Positions 1 through 7,033 of a DNA stretch of 38,096 nucleotides are shown one piece after another. Source of the stretch: Candidatus Sulfotelmatobacter sp. (GTDB taxonomy: Bacteria; Acidobacteriota; Terriglobia; Terriglobales; Acidobacteriaceae); assembly GCA_030039165.1 (NCBI GenBank), contig JASHQM010000030.1, forward strand, positions 1-38,096. The letters run 5' to 3'. The translations under genes and the position numbers were made by a program. Within the stretch, counting starts at the first letter, position 1; each line of letters starts with the position of its first letter. The notes beneath the pieces were generated by a model. The model did not search any database. It saw only the letters and a program-made list of their open reading frames with translations, and had not been told where the DNA came from.

Positions 1-43
1 GTTTCAACTAATTAGCCGTATCTCCCATGAAACTTCCGGCTTC

Positions 44-937
44 CTACGCAGCTGCAATACCAACGCCGTTGAGGTCGGCAAGAGTTTGCTCCGGCAGCTC
101 CAATGCTGCCGCCTTAAGATTCTCGCGCAGATGCTGCACCGACGACGTACCGGGTATCAGAAGGATATTCGGCGACCGGTGAAGCAGCCACGCCAGCGCT
201 ACCTGCATGGGAGTTGCTCCGAGCGACGCCGCTACCTGGTTGAGCCTTGACGACTGCAAGGGGGAAAATCCTCCGAGTGGAAAATAGGGCACGTAGCCGA
301 TCCCCTGAGCCACCAGATTGTCTATGAATTCGTCATCGCCGCGTTGGGCCAGGTTATAGAAGTTCTGGATGCAGACGATCTCCGTAATCTTTTGCGCGTC
401 GGCCAATTGCTTGGGAGAGACCGTGCTGAGGCCAATATGCCGAACCAGGCCTTTCTGCTGGAGTTCGGCGAGGGCTGAGAGCGGCTCTTCAAACGGCTCA
501 TCTTCAGGGGCGGAGAAACCTCCGAGGCGGAGATTCACGACATGGATGGAATCGACGCCGAGGTTGCGCAGGTTGTCGTGCACGGCGTCGATGATCTCCT
601 GGCGAGAACGAGCGTGCGGCCACGACCCATCGCCGCCGCGGCGTGCGCCCACTTTTGTCACGATGACGAGATCGTCAGAATAAGGATAGAGAGCCTGTTT
701 GATGAGCTGATTGGTTATGTGCGGCCCGTAGTAATCGCTGGTGTCGATATGGTTGACTCCTGAGGCCACAGCCTCACGGAGCACAGCGAGGGCGCCAGGA
801 ACGTCGCGCGGCGGACCCCAAACCAGCTTGTCACCGTCGCGTCCAGCGAGTTGCATGGCGCCATAACCCATGCGGTTTACGGAGATTGAAGTATTACGAA
901 AAGAAAATTCACCGCCAAGAGTCGAATGTTTCGCCAT
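44..937 (-). CDS. Aldo/keto reductase, PdxI/YdbC (pyridoxal reductase)-like
   Basis: A 297-aa soluble TIM-barrel oxidoreductase, expected to use NADPH. The N-terminal text (NRMGYGAMQLAG, then GPPRD, NHIDTSDYYGPH, YPYSDDL and VTKVGARR) closely resembles what I remember of E. coli YdbC/PdxI, which reduces pyridoxal to pyridoxine. The catalytic Asp65, Tyr70 and Lys95 are visible. Where most AKRs carry the active-site His there is Asn135 (HVVNLRLGG), as I recall for the YdbC/PdxI branch. The C-terminal GTSSVQHLREN is the usual cofactor-phosphate region. The ATG at 937 is preceded by GGGAG at good spacing, so the start is secure. It stands alone, downstream of phaC on the same strand but separated by 255 bp. 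AKR membership is near certain; the pyridoxal substrate is inferred from resemblance. Confidence 0.9.
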   Translation of the reverse strand: MAKHSTLGGEFSFRNTSISVNRMGYGAMQLAGRDGDKLVWGPPRDVPGALAVLREAVASGVNHIDTSDYYGPHITNQLIKQALYPYSDDLVIVTKVGARRGGDGSWPHARSRQEIIDAVHDNLRNLGVDSIHVVNLRLGGFSAPEDEPFEEPLSALAELQQKGLVRHIGLSTVSPKQLADAQKITEIVCIQNFYNLAQRGDDEFIDNLVAQGIGYVPYFPLGGFSPLQSSRLNQVAASLGATPMQVALAWLLHRSPNILLIPGTSSVQHLRENLKAAALELPEQTLADLNGVGIAAA

Positions 938-1046
938 ATATCTCCCTCTGAAGCTTGCTTAAGCTACGACAAAAAGCGTTGCTTATTACTCTCGAAGGAC
1001 AGTACCGCTTATTCGATGATTAGACCTTAAGGTAGACTCTCCTTTT

Positions 1047-1084
1047 CGGCAGGATGTCTATGTATTTTTAGACCTGATCTGCCG
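1047..1084. repeat. Interrupted inverted repeat downstream of phaC
   Basis: In the 255-bp gap between the aldo/keto reductase and phaC, CGGCAG (1047-1052) pairs with CTGCCG (1079-1084), and inside it GTCTA (1056-1060) pairs with TAGAC (1069-1073). On the minus strand it lies about 110 bp after the phaC stop and is followed by AAAAGG rather than a U run. It could be a 3'-end or processing hairpin; it is not a canonical terminator. I see nothing else in the gap. Confidence 0.35.
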
Positions 1085-1192
1085 CAATATCTTGCGTTGG
1101 GGAGAATGAGCCAGGAGGCATTCGAGCGACGTGTTGCCCTTCCACTGAGGGCCCAGAATGAAGTGTGCGGGGAGATGCGTGTCGAGTGGCGA

Positions 1193-2260
1193 TTATTGCG
1201 AGCGGCGTCCGAGCCAGCCGTTGATGTGGGGCCAGGTAACTCGGTCGGCGCCGCTGCCAGCCATGATTCCGATGTGTCCGCCGCGCACGCGGAATAGTTC
1301 TTTATCCTTGCTGCGCACTTTCGACATGACCGCTTCCGACTGGCACGGCGGTGTGATGTGATCTGTCTCCGCGATAACGGTGAGCAGATTGGCGCGAATC
1401 TTGCTAAGATCGACGCGCTCCCCACGAATGATCCATTCGCCACGCATGAGCCGGTCGTTGCGGTAGAGATCGACGACGAGCTGGCGAAATGCGCCCCCAG
1501 CGAGGGGCACATTATCTGTGACCCAGGTATTCATCGCCCGCCACGCCTCGACCACTTGCGGGTTGTTGAGATTGTCCCAGAGCTTCAGATAATTGAGCAC
1601 GTAGTTGTCGACTGGTTTGAGAGCGCGTGCGCCGTAGTCGATCATCTCTCCCGGCATGTTGCCGGTCGCGGCGAGAACTTTATCCACATCGAAGTACCGC
1701 TCATCAACCCAACGCGCGAACGTGATGCTCTCTTTGTTGGAGAAATCGAGCGGGGCCGTGAGCAGAATCAGATTGCGAAGTCCATCATCGGCGCGTAGAG
1801 CGGCGTAAACGGTGGCGAGGATGGCGCCGATGCACCAGCCCAACATGCTAAACTCCTCGGCGCCGGCAATCGCTTTCATCTTGCGGATGGCGCGAGGCAT
1901 GTAGTCCAGCGTGTAATCGTCGAACTTCAGATGTTTGTCTTCCGGGCCGGGAGACCCCCAATCGAGCAAATACAGGTCATAGCCCTGTTTGACAATAAAT
2001 TCGACGAAGCTGTGCCCGGGACGAAGGTCGAGGATGTAGGGGCGGTTCATCAGTGCAAATACCAGAATGAGCGGGATAGGGTGACGCTTTTCTGCGGGGA
2101 CGACCGGAATATAACGATAGAGTTTTGCTTTGTTCAGAGTCCAAACTAATTCCTTGGGAGTTTGGGCAATGGGGACTTTAGTCGTAACCGCTTTGCTGAA
2201 GTTGGTCAGTTTTTCGGCCCAGGCCAAAAACTGGTCGGGAACAACCGCCGCTTCCGACAT
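1193..2260 (-). CDS. phaC: Class III poly(3-hydroxyalkanoate) synthase, catalytic subunit PhaC
   Basis: Polymerises (R)-3-hydroxyacyl-CoA into PHA on the surface of storage granules. At 355 aa it has the size of class III PhaC (class I and II enzymes are near 560-600 aa). It is an alpha/beta-hydrolase fold with the lipase-like box GWCIGA, nucleophile Cys143, Asp300 (AETDHITP) and His329 (GGHIGIMAG), so the triad is complete. The conserved PhaC segments MNRPYILDL, LLDWGSPGPED and YVLNYLKLWDNL are present. The ATG lies only 2 bp after the stop of the short phaE-like gene, so the two are cotranscribed and probably translationally coupled. Class III synthases need a PhaE partner, which fits this order. 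The assignment is secure; substrate chain length (probably short-chain) is inferred from class. Confidence 0.96.
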   Translation of the reverse strand: MSEAAVVPDQFLAWAEKLTNFSKAVTTKVPIAQTPKELVWTLNKAKLYRYIPVVPAEKRHPIPLILVFALMNRPYILDLRPGHSFVEFIVKQGYDLYLLDWGSPGPEDKHLKFDDYTLDYMPRAIRKMKAIAGAEEFSMLGWCIGAILATVYAALRADDGLRNLILLTAPLDFSNKESITFARWVDERYFDVDKVLAATGNMPGEMIDYGARALKPVDNYVLNYLKLWDNLNNPQVVEAWRAMNTWVTDNVPLAGGAFRQLVVDLYRNDRLMRGEWIIRGERVDLSKIRANLLTVIAETDHITPPCQSEAVMSKVRSKDKELFRVRGGHIGIMAGSGADRVTWPHINGWLGRRSQ

Positions 2261-2262
2261 GG

Positions 2263-2661
2263 CTATCTCGCCCCTTTCCTGTTACGCCTGGCCGCTCTTC
2301 GGTGGGCGCGAGGTGGGGAAGCGGGCCGCATTGATTTTGCGACTTCGTCCAGCTTGGCATCGATGTCGTCGAGTTTCATCTCGACGTTGGTAAGACGCTC
2401 TGCCATGCTCACGAAATCGGCGCGCGAGGGCATGCTCAATTGGTGCAGCGCCTGGAGCATGGTTTTTTCCAATGCATCGCGAAACGGCGAAGAAGCAGTG
2501 AGATAGGCGTCCAGCATGGTGCCGGTGGCCTTGGCATAGGCCTCGCTGTTTACGGCCTCGACCATGGTTCTGGCCCAGGCGTCCAGATAGTTGTCGCGCA
2601 CCTCGCGAAATGCGCCCTGCGGGTCGTAATCCTTGCCGTTGGGCGCGCGTTCGTCTGCCAT
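2263..2661 (-). CDS. phaE: Short PhaE-like PHA synthase subunit (mini-PhaE)
   Basis: A 132-aa protein directly upstream of phaC with a 2-bp gap, placed where class III synthases encode PhaE, the activating and stabilising subunit. PhaE is usually around 300-360 aa, so this is less than half size. Visible parts are an N-terminal amphipathic segment (FREVRDNYLDAWARTMVEAVNSEAYAK), a middle helix around SSPFRDALEKTM, then LSMPSRADF followed by a C-terminal coiled coil (AERLTNVEMKLDDIDAKLDEVAK) of the type that ends PhaE and class IV PhaR subunits, and a very basic proline/arginine tail. GGAGG sits 8 bp before the ATG. The function is taken from position and the C-terminal coiled coil. It could equally be described as a class IV-like small subunit. 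Not a visible frameshift: no PhaE-like remnant is seen upstream. Confidence 0.8.
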   Translation of the reverse strand: MADERAPNGKDYDPQGAFREVRDNYLDAWARTMVEAVNSEAYAKATGTMLDAYLTASSPFRDALEKTMLQALHQLSMPSRADFVSMAERLTNVEMKLDDIDAKLDEVAKSMRPASPPRAHRRAARRNRKGAR

Positions 2662-2672
2662 AACGATCCTCC

Positions 2673-2729
2673 AAAAAAAGACAGCCAGAAGCGGACCCCT
2701 GGGTTCAATCGTCGTACCCCGAGCTGTCT
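2673..2729 (-). terminator. Candidate intrinsic terminator/attenuator between phasin and phaE
   Basis: Read on the minus strand, AGACAGC (2729-2723) is complementary to GCTGTCT (2685-2679). The second arm runs straight into seven T residues (2679-2673) and then the GGAGG ribosome site of phaE. The 37-nt loop contains G- and C-runs that can fold further. It would end most phasin transcripts and let a fraction read into phaE-phaC, or act as an attenuator in the phaE leader. The long loop keeps confidence moderate. Confidence 0.5.
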
Positions 2730-2739
2730 ATGTAATTGC

Positions 2740-2745
2740 AGTATA
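2740..2745 (-). promoter_or_regulatory. Possible -10 element upstream of phaE
   Basis: TATACT on the minus strand, 79 bp before the phaE ATG and just after the phasin stop. The 14 bases around it (TGCAGTATATCGCC on the plus strand) match 13 of 14 bases at the SDR promoter (5467-5480). No good -35 is found at 16-18 bp, where the sequence is TGTTGC-like, and no PhaR-type dyad follows. Weak candidate for separate phaEC transcription. Confidence 0.3.
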
Positions 2746-2753
2746 TCGCCGTG

Positions 2754-3323
2754 CTACGCGGCAACAGGGCGCTTGATGGGCTTGGAAGCAAAGTCGAGCA
2801 GTGACTTCTGCGTCTCGAACAGCACATCGAAACCACTCTGGAATGCTTCAGCGAACGGATTCACGATGCGGAACTGCTCTTTGGCAGCTTCTGTGGCAGT
2901 CTTTTGCCGTTCGGCAATAAACTCCAGCGCCTTCTTCTGCGCGGCGATGGTTTGCTGCAGGCTCTGCTCAAACACCGAGGTCACTCCTTCGACCACCTTA
3001 GTTGCGGAGCCGCTGCGCTCCTCCGCCAGCTTGGCGATGGATTTGTTCTGCTCAACCGCCAGGTCAATAGCGCTCTTTTCGCTTTCGACGAAGTTCTCGA
3101 AGGCCTGGCCAAGCAGGTCGAATACGAACAGGCCGGGAGTTTCCGGCGCCATATTGAAAGCCTTCTTGCAGGTTTCGATAAACTCGGCATTCTGCCCGGC
3201 GGCCGCTTCCAGCGACTTCTTTTGCAGTTGCGCCACCCGCTCCACGTTCTTGGTAAAGGCGGGAACGAAACTCTCTAGAGTTGCGGCTTTCACGCCTTCA
3301 GTTGACTTCTTGGGGGTGCTCAT
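2754..3323 (-). CDS. Phasin family PHA granule-associated protein
   Basis: A 189-aa, largely helical, amphipathic protein of the phasin type. It coats PHA granules, limits their coalescence and can stimulate synthase. The sequence shows the phasin pattern: charged heptads with regular Phe/Ala/Leu, segments such as FVPAFTKNVERVAQLQKKSLEAA, FDLLGQAFENFVESEKSAIDLAVEQNKS and AFQSGFDVLFETQKSLLDFASKPIK. I start it at the ATG at 3323 because TAAGGAG (3336-3330) sits 6 bp before it; an upstream in-frame ATG at 3374 lies inside the promoter/operator region and would precede the likely transcription start. It diverges from phaR and is followed by phaE-phaC on the same strand. A PhaR-type operator covers its start site, which fits the known derepression of phasins when PHA titrates PhaR. 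Confidence 0.9.
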   Translation of the reverse strand: MSTPKKSTEGVKAATLESFVPAFTKNVERVAQLQKKSLEAAAGQNAEFIETCKKAFNMAPETPGLFVFDLLGQAFENFVESEKSAIDLAVEQNKSIAKLAEERSGSATKVVEGVTSVFEQSLQQTIAAQKKALEFIAERQKTATEAAKEQFRIVNPFAEAFQSGFDVLFETQKSLLDFASKPIKRPVAA

Positions 3324-3365
3324 GTTCTGCTCCTTAAGAGAAAGATTTAGGATATGCTGCGCAAG

Positions 3366-3382
3366 ATGCTGCAATGCAGCAT
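3366..3382. promoter_or_regulatory. PhaR-type operator between phasin and phaR
   Basis: A perfect dyad, ATGCTGC-AAT-GCAGCAT, whose core is CTGC-N3-GCAG, the site reported for PhaR repressors of Rhodobacter and Paracoccus. An additional half site ATGCTGC lies just beside it (3354-3360). On the minus strand it covers the expected phasin start site; on the plus strand it fills the -35/-10 spacer of the phaR promoter. One site can thus repress both genes and make PhaR autoregulatory. Confidence 0.85.
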
Positions 3383-3387
3383 ATAAT
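3382..3387 (+). promoter_or_regulatory. phaR promoter -10 element
   Basis: A perfect TATAAT 63 bp before the phaR ATG. No good -35 hexamer is present at 16-18 bp (GCGCAA region), so this promoter may be weak or activator-dependent. The PhaR-type dyad overlaps its first base. Confidence 0.55.
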
Positions 3388-3388
3388 G

Positions 3389-3416
3389 ATCATAACGCAT
3401 TTCGGCGCGGTGTCAA
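3389..3416 (-). promoter_or_regulatory. Phasin promoter (sigma-70 type)
   Basis: On the minus strand TTGACA (3416-3411), a 16-bp spacer and TATGAT (3394-3389). The predicted start, near 3382, falls at the edge of the 17-bp PhaR-type dyad. The same architecture recurs at the SDR promoter. Confidence 0.8.
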
Positions 3417-3450
3417 GGCAAAAAAGTAAATAATTTCAAGCGAGTCCGTC

Positions 3451-3993
3451 ATGCCTGCTAAACCTGTGATTATTAAGAAATACGAGAACCGGCGGCTGTA
3501 CGACACTACGAATAGCCGCTACATCAACCAGGACGAAATCGCCCGCATGATCCGCGAGGGGCGGGACGTTCGCGTCCTCGATGCTGCCAGTGGGGACGAC
3601 CTGACGCGGCTGGTTCTCACGCAGATCATCGTGGAAGACGCGAAGGAGCCGGATTCTTCGTTGCCCCTCGACATCTTGCGCGAAATGGTGGTTGCCTCCG
3701 GAAAAGCCACGCAGGAAAATACGCTACGTTACATGAAGGCCCTGCTGGATATGTACCAGAACGCGTATCGCGCTCTTGCGCCGCCGCTGAGTCCGTTTGA
3801 ATTTATACGACCGCGACCCGCAAGCGGGGCAAGGGTGGGTGAGGCGCCTGCAGATTCGCGGGATGCTCGTTCGGGGCGCGAACAGGAACTGCATCAGCGC
3901 GTGGAAGAACTGGAGGCGCTGGTGGCCAAGCTGGCTGGCGCGAAAGGCCCGAGCAAGGGCAAGAGCAAGACTAAGCGGCGAAGCAGTTCCTGA
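3451..3993 (+). CDS. phaR: Polyhydroxyalkanoate synthesis repressor PhaR
   Basis: A 180-aa DNA-binding repressor of PHA genes that also binds PHA polymer; polymer formation releases it from DNA. The N-terminal PHA-accumulation-regulator DNA-binding domain is obvious (residues about 6-66: VIIKKYENRRLYDTTNSRYI, then MIREGRDVRVLDA and DDLTRLVLTQI). The second PHB-accumulation domain follows (about 75-112: LPLDILREMV, then MKALLDMYQNAYRAL). The tail is variable, with a short coiled coil (EQELHQRVEELEALVAKLAGA) and a basic end (KGKSKTKRRSSS). The start is the ATG matching the family N-terminus; no strong Shine-Dalgarno is seen. It diverges from the phasin gene over a shared 127-bp region carrying the operator it should bind. 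Confidence 0.97.
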   Translation: MPAKPVIIKKYENRRLYDTTNSRYINQDEIARMIREGRDVRVLDAASGDDLTRLVLTQIIVEDAKEPDSSLPLDILREMVVASGKATQENTLRYMKALLDMYQNAYRALAPPLSPFEFIRPRPASGARVGEAPADSRDARSGREQELHQRVEELEALVAKLAGAKGPSKGKSKTKRRSSS

Positions 3994-4179
3994 TTTTGTG
4001 ACGCGACTTTTCGGCGCCAGCACTGTGGCATCGAGTGTCACCAATTTGCTTTTTCGGTCACATGGATATGTGATTCGGGGCACAAACAAATCGCCGGCCG
4101 CGGAGTAGTTTCTGAGCCAGAGGCAGCGGCTTCCCGTTTTCTGGAACGTTGCGGCCAATCCATTTGAAGGTGGGCTCCC

Positions 4180-4371
4180 ATGACGTATGCCAACGCGCCA
4201 GAATCAACGCTCAAGATATCATCTGCCGACAGACGTCTTGTAGCGTCGTACGATGTCGGGTACGAGCATAGCCAGCAGCACTACATTGAGATGCAATGCA
4301 TAGTGGAGGATGGGGGCGAAGAGATCAGCTTCGCGCACCTGCCGCCGAGCACACAAGATGTAGCCGCCTAG
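4180..4371 (+). CDS. Hypothetical 63-aa protein
   Basis: A small acidic ORF with no family I recognise, no signal peptide and no transmembrane segment; one Cys. GAAGGTGGG lies just before the ATG at a workable distance. It sits between phaR and the convergent SDR gene, 186 bp after phaR. The composition looks coding (mixed residues such as SADRRLVASYDVGYEHSQQHYIE), but evidence for expression is only the ribosome site. It may also be a chance frame. Confidence 0.4.
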   Translation: MTYANAPESTLKISSADRRLVASYDVGYEHSQQHYIEMQCIVEDGGEEISFAHLPPSTQDVAA

Positions 4372-4399
4372 CACTTGGGTATGGCTGGCACAACCCTGC

Positions 4400-4414
4400 G
4401 TCCACCAGGTGGAC
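4400..4414. repeat. Short palindrome between converging genes
   Basis: GTCCACC-A-GGTGGAC, perfect 7-bp arms with one central base, just after the SDR stop. Without a T run and with no room for a loop it is more likely a protein site or chance than a terminator. Confidence 0.25.
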
Positions 4415-4417
4415 TGG

Positions 4418-5263
4418 CTAGAAGTGAAACCCTCCGCCGCAAATCAGGACTTCGCCGGTCACGTAATCGGAGAGCGGCGAGCAGAAGAAAAGCACAGCGC
4501 CGGCCGCATCTTCAGGAGTGCCGAGCCTACCTAGCGGACAACGGCTCCTGATCGAATCCAGCATGGACTGCTGCACGCCGATTTGAATCTTGTGCCCGCG
4601 CATTTCAATTTCCGATTGACCGCTGGTGAGCGGTTGCACCAGCCGGGTTTCGATCAAGCCAAAGCCGACAGCGTTCACGTTTACGTTGTAGCGTCCCCAT
4701 TCCTTGGCCAGGGTTCGCGTGAGGCCGAGCACGCCTGCCTTTCCTGAGGAATAACCGGCCTGGCCGGCATTTCCATCGGTGGCGGCAATCGAAGTAATGT
4801 TCACCACCTTCCGCATTATGTGCTTACCGGCGGCAACTTCTTGCTTCGCAGCTTCGCGAATGTAAGAAGAGGCCGCGCGGAGAACTCGAAAGGGAACCAC
4901 CAGGTGGATTTCGAGCATGGCCTGAAATTGCTCATCGGTGGTTTTTTGGATGACGTTATCCCAACTGTAGCCGGCGTTGTTGACAATGATGTCGATCGAC
5001 CCGAAAGCTGAAAGTGTGGCCTCGATCAGTTTGTCGGGGAACGACGGTTGAACCAGATCGCCGACCATACGTTCAATGCGGTATCCGGCGTTACGAAGCG
5101 CACAGCGAGTCTCGCACAGAGCTGTGTCGTCAAGATCGTTGACCATTACGGCAGCGCCGCAAGAGGCGAGCTTATTGGCAATGGCGCGCCCGATGCCACG
5201 GCCCGCTCCCGTCACCAGGGCGGTCTTGCCTGCAAGCGTAAAGGGGACACGACATTCTGGCAT
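4418..5263 (-). CDS. Short-chain dehydrogenase/reductase, FabG/PhaB-like
   Basis: A 281-aa classical SDR with NAD(P)(H) motif TGAGRGIG near the N-terminus, NNAG, and the catalytic Ser...Tyr-x-x-x-Lys seen as NITSIAATDG, then GYSSGKAG. The end (GRLGTPEDAAGAVLFFCSPLSDYVTGEVLICGGGF) is typical of FabG-type 3-oxoacyl reductases. A short insertion (REAAKQEVAAGK) before the Ser strand is unusual. I start at the ATG at 5263, which puts TLAGKTALVTG at residue 9; a TTG at 5329 would add 22 residues without a ribosome site. Its promoter carries a PhaR-type dyad at the start site, so I infer it makes or recycles (R)-3-hydroxyacyl-CoA (a PhaB-like role). That substrate is not proved; 3-oxoacyl-ACP reductase or another SDR activity is possible. 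Confidence 0.85.
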   Translation of the reverse strand: MPECRVPFTLAGKTALVTGAGRGIGRAIANKLASCGAAVMVNDLDDTALCETRCALRNAGYRIERMVGDLVQPSFPDKLIEATLSAFGSIDIIVNNAGYSWDNVIQKTTDEQFQAMLEIHLVVPFRVLRAASSYIREAAKQEVAAGKHIMRKVVNITSIAATDGNAGQAGYSSGKAGVLGLTRTLAKEWGRYNVNVNAVGFGLIETRLVQPLTSGQSEIEMRGHKIQIGVQQSMLDSIRSRCPLGRLGTPEDAAGAVLFFCSPLSDYVTGEVLICGGGFHF

Positions 5264-5445
5264 TCGATCACCATCTCTTTCGAGTGGACAAATATTCTTG
5301 CAAAACAGCAGGCCTGCCGATTGATCCAAGCCGGATAAGCCAGGAATATCCTGGGTTTAGCCAGCCATTCTCGAGAACGAGGGAGGGAAAGTCCGCCGCG
5401 AACACGGCCGTCGCACACCCAGGGGTGGCAGAGCGTGCGTAGTTC

Positions 5446-5462
5446 ATGCTGCACTGCGGCAT
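5446..5462. promoter_or_regulatory. PhaR-type operator at the SDR promoter
   Basis: ATGCTGC-ACT-GCGGCAT, identical at 15 of 17 positions to the dyad between the phasin and phaR genes; one mismatch lies in an arm and one in the spacer. It begins 7 bp after the -10 of the SDR promoter, as the phasin operator begins 6 bp after its -10. Strong candidate for PhaR control. Confidence 0.7.
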
Positions 5463-5469
5463 ACACTGC

Positions 5470-5497
5470 AGTATAGCGCCTCGCATGGTGTTGTCAA
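5470..5497 (-). promoter_or_regulatory. SDR promoter (sigma-70 type)
   Basis: Minus strand TTGACA (5497-5492), a 16-bp spacer and TATACT (5475-5470); both hexamers are at or near consensus. The -35 overlaps the stop codon of the upstream permease gene, so the promoter is embedded in the end of that gene. The predicted start near 5463 leaves a leader of about 200 nt before the ATG at 5263. Confidence 0.75.
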
Positions 5498-6888
5498 GCT
5501 GGCTCGGAACGCCTGCCTCCTCGGTGTCGGAACCAGAGATAGATGGGGACGCCGGCGAGGATGACGAGAATCCCATAAAGCGAATTCAGCCAGTTTTCGC
5601 GAAAAGTGTAGAAAAGCAGAATCGCGGCGGCAACAATGAAGAAAGCCGGCACGACCGGATATCCGATCATGCGGTAAGGACGGACAGCCTCCGCTTCCCG
5701 CCGCCTGAAAACAAATACGGTGCTGCCGGCAATCATATAAAACAGCCATTCCGCAAAGATGGCTAGCGAAAAAAGCTGGCGGAAGCTTTGGCCGAGCAAC
5801 AATAAAGCAATTGATAGGACGGCTTGCACGAGAATCGCCATTGAGGGCGTGTGGAATCGGGGATGAACCTCGCCAAGGGTGGGGAAGAAATATCCGTCCC
5901 GGGCAACGGCGTAAGGTATACGCGCACCGCTCATGATGGTGCCGTTCAGGGTGACGAGCATGGAAATCGCCATTCCGGCGGAAACGATGTTTGCCCCCGC
6001 GCTCCCCATGATGCGCGCGACAGCATCCGAGGCCGGGCGCGGCGAGGCGGCAATCGCATCTGCGGGCAGAACGTATTGCACACCCGCATTTACAAGAATG
6101 TACAGCAATCCCACAATCGCGACGCCGGCGATCAGCGCGATAGGAATATTCCGCCCAGGATTTTTCACCTCTCCGCCGACCATGTTGAGATCGTTCCATC
6201 CGTCGTAAGCCCACAGCGCCGCCACCAGGGCTGCCATGAAGCCGGCGAGGCCGCCTCTGGCGCCAGTGAAGGTCGTCGCAAAGTTGCTCCAACCGCTCGC
6301 CACGCTTTGTCCGGCGCCGAGGCAGATGACCACGATGCCAAAAATGATGAAAACTTTGAGGATGGTAAACACAAGCTGGAACTCGCCAGCTTTTTTAACT
6401 CCCAGGTAGTTGAGGAAAGATATGAGGGCGGCGGCGGCAATGGCCACGAGCTGTCCCCAGGTGACGGAGAACGGGATGGAAATGACGTTGCGGGAGAAGA
6501 AGGAAAAGATTTGAAAGGTTCCCAGAATGCGGACCAAGCCCGTCGCAATCGTGGCTATAGACGCAGGTTTGGCGATGACGAACCACGTCCAGGCATAGAG
6601 AAAACCCGCGAGTGGCCCATAGGCATCGCGCACATAGACATATTCGCCACCTGCCTGGGGCTTCATCGCCCCCAGTTCGGCATACGTGAGCGCGCCAAAA
6701 AACGAAAGCACGCCACCAACCAGCCACGCCAGATAAACCAGCCTGGCTGAACCGACGGCTTGCATCATCTCGGTGGGAACAAGAAAGATCCCGCTGCCGA
6801 TGATTGTGCCTACCACTACGGCGGCAGCGTGGCTGACACCGAGGTCACGGGAAAGCTCGGCGTGTGTGGTTTGGGTTGCTGTGGGCAC
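5494..6888 (-). CDS. APC-family amino acid permease
   Basis: A 464-aa integral membrane transporter with about 12 hydrophobic segments. TM1 carries the amino acid-polyamine-organocation signature VVVGTIIGSGIFLVP (about residues 24-38), followed by LVGGVLSFFGALTYAELGAM and GGEYVYVRDAYG, the conserved TM2-TM3 region of LAT/SLC7-like members. The later segments (IALIAGVAIVGLLYILVNAGV, IPYAVARDGYFFP with a typical ARDG loop) also fit. Substrate cannot be read; neutral amino acids are usual for this branch. The start is a GTG at 6888 with no clear ribosome site. It lies 145 bp downstream of the symporter gene on the same strand and may be read with it. Its stop overlaps the SDR promoter. Confidence 0.93.
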   Translation of the reverse strand: MPTATQTTHAELSRDLGVSHAAAVVVGTIIGSGIFLVPTEMMQAVGSARLVYLAWLVGGVLSFFGALTYAELGAMKPQAGGEYVYVRDAYGPLAGFLYAWTWFVIAKPASIATIATGLVRILGTFQIFSFFSRNVISIPFSVTWGQLVAIAAAALISFLNYLGVKKAGEFQLVFTILKVFIIFGIVVICLGAGQSVASGWSNFATTFTGARGGLAGFMAALVAALWAYDGWNDLNMVGGEVKNPGRNIPIALIAGVAIVGLLYILVNAGVQYVLPADAIAASPRPASDAVARIMGSAGANIVSAGMAISMLVTLNGTIMSGARIPYAVARDGYFFPTLGEVHPRFHTPSMAILVQAVLSIALLLLGQSFRQLFSLAIFAEWLFYMIAGSTVFVFRRREAEAVRPYRMIGYPVVPAFFIVAAAILLFYTFRENWLNSLYGILVILAGVPIYLWFRHRGGRRSEPA

Positions 6889-7033
6889 GGAGTAGAAAGT
6901 ATATGCGAGTGCAAAAGCAAAGTCTTAAACCGCCGAGATCGCTAGAAACTGGCCGCGAAGGGCGCGGAGAAAAGCATGAACGATGCGCGGCGGCGGTGAA
7001 ACGGCCGGTGAGAAAATTGGGCAGAGTTTAGGA

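Noticed and set aside
2440..3429. A long plus-strand open frame (329 codons) opposite phaE and the phasin.
   Set aside because: It is Ser/Cys/Phe-rich in the way a mirror of helical Ala/Lys/Glu-rich genes is, has no recognisable domain, and lies over two clearly coding genes.
5851..6750. A 299-codon plus-strand open frame over the amino acid permease.
   Set aside because: Gly/Arg/His/Asp-rich composition typical of the reverse of a membrane protein; no family; no ribosome site.
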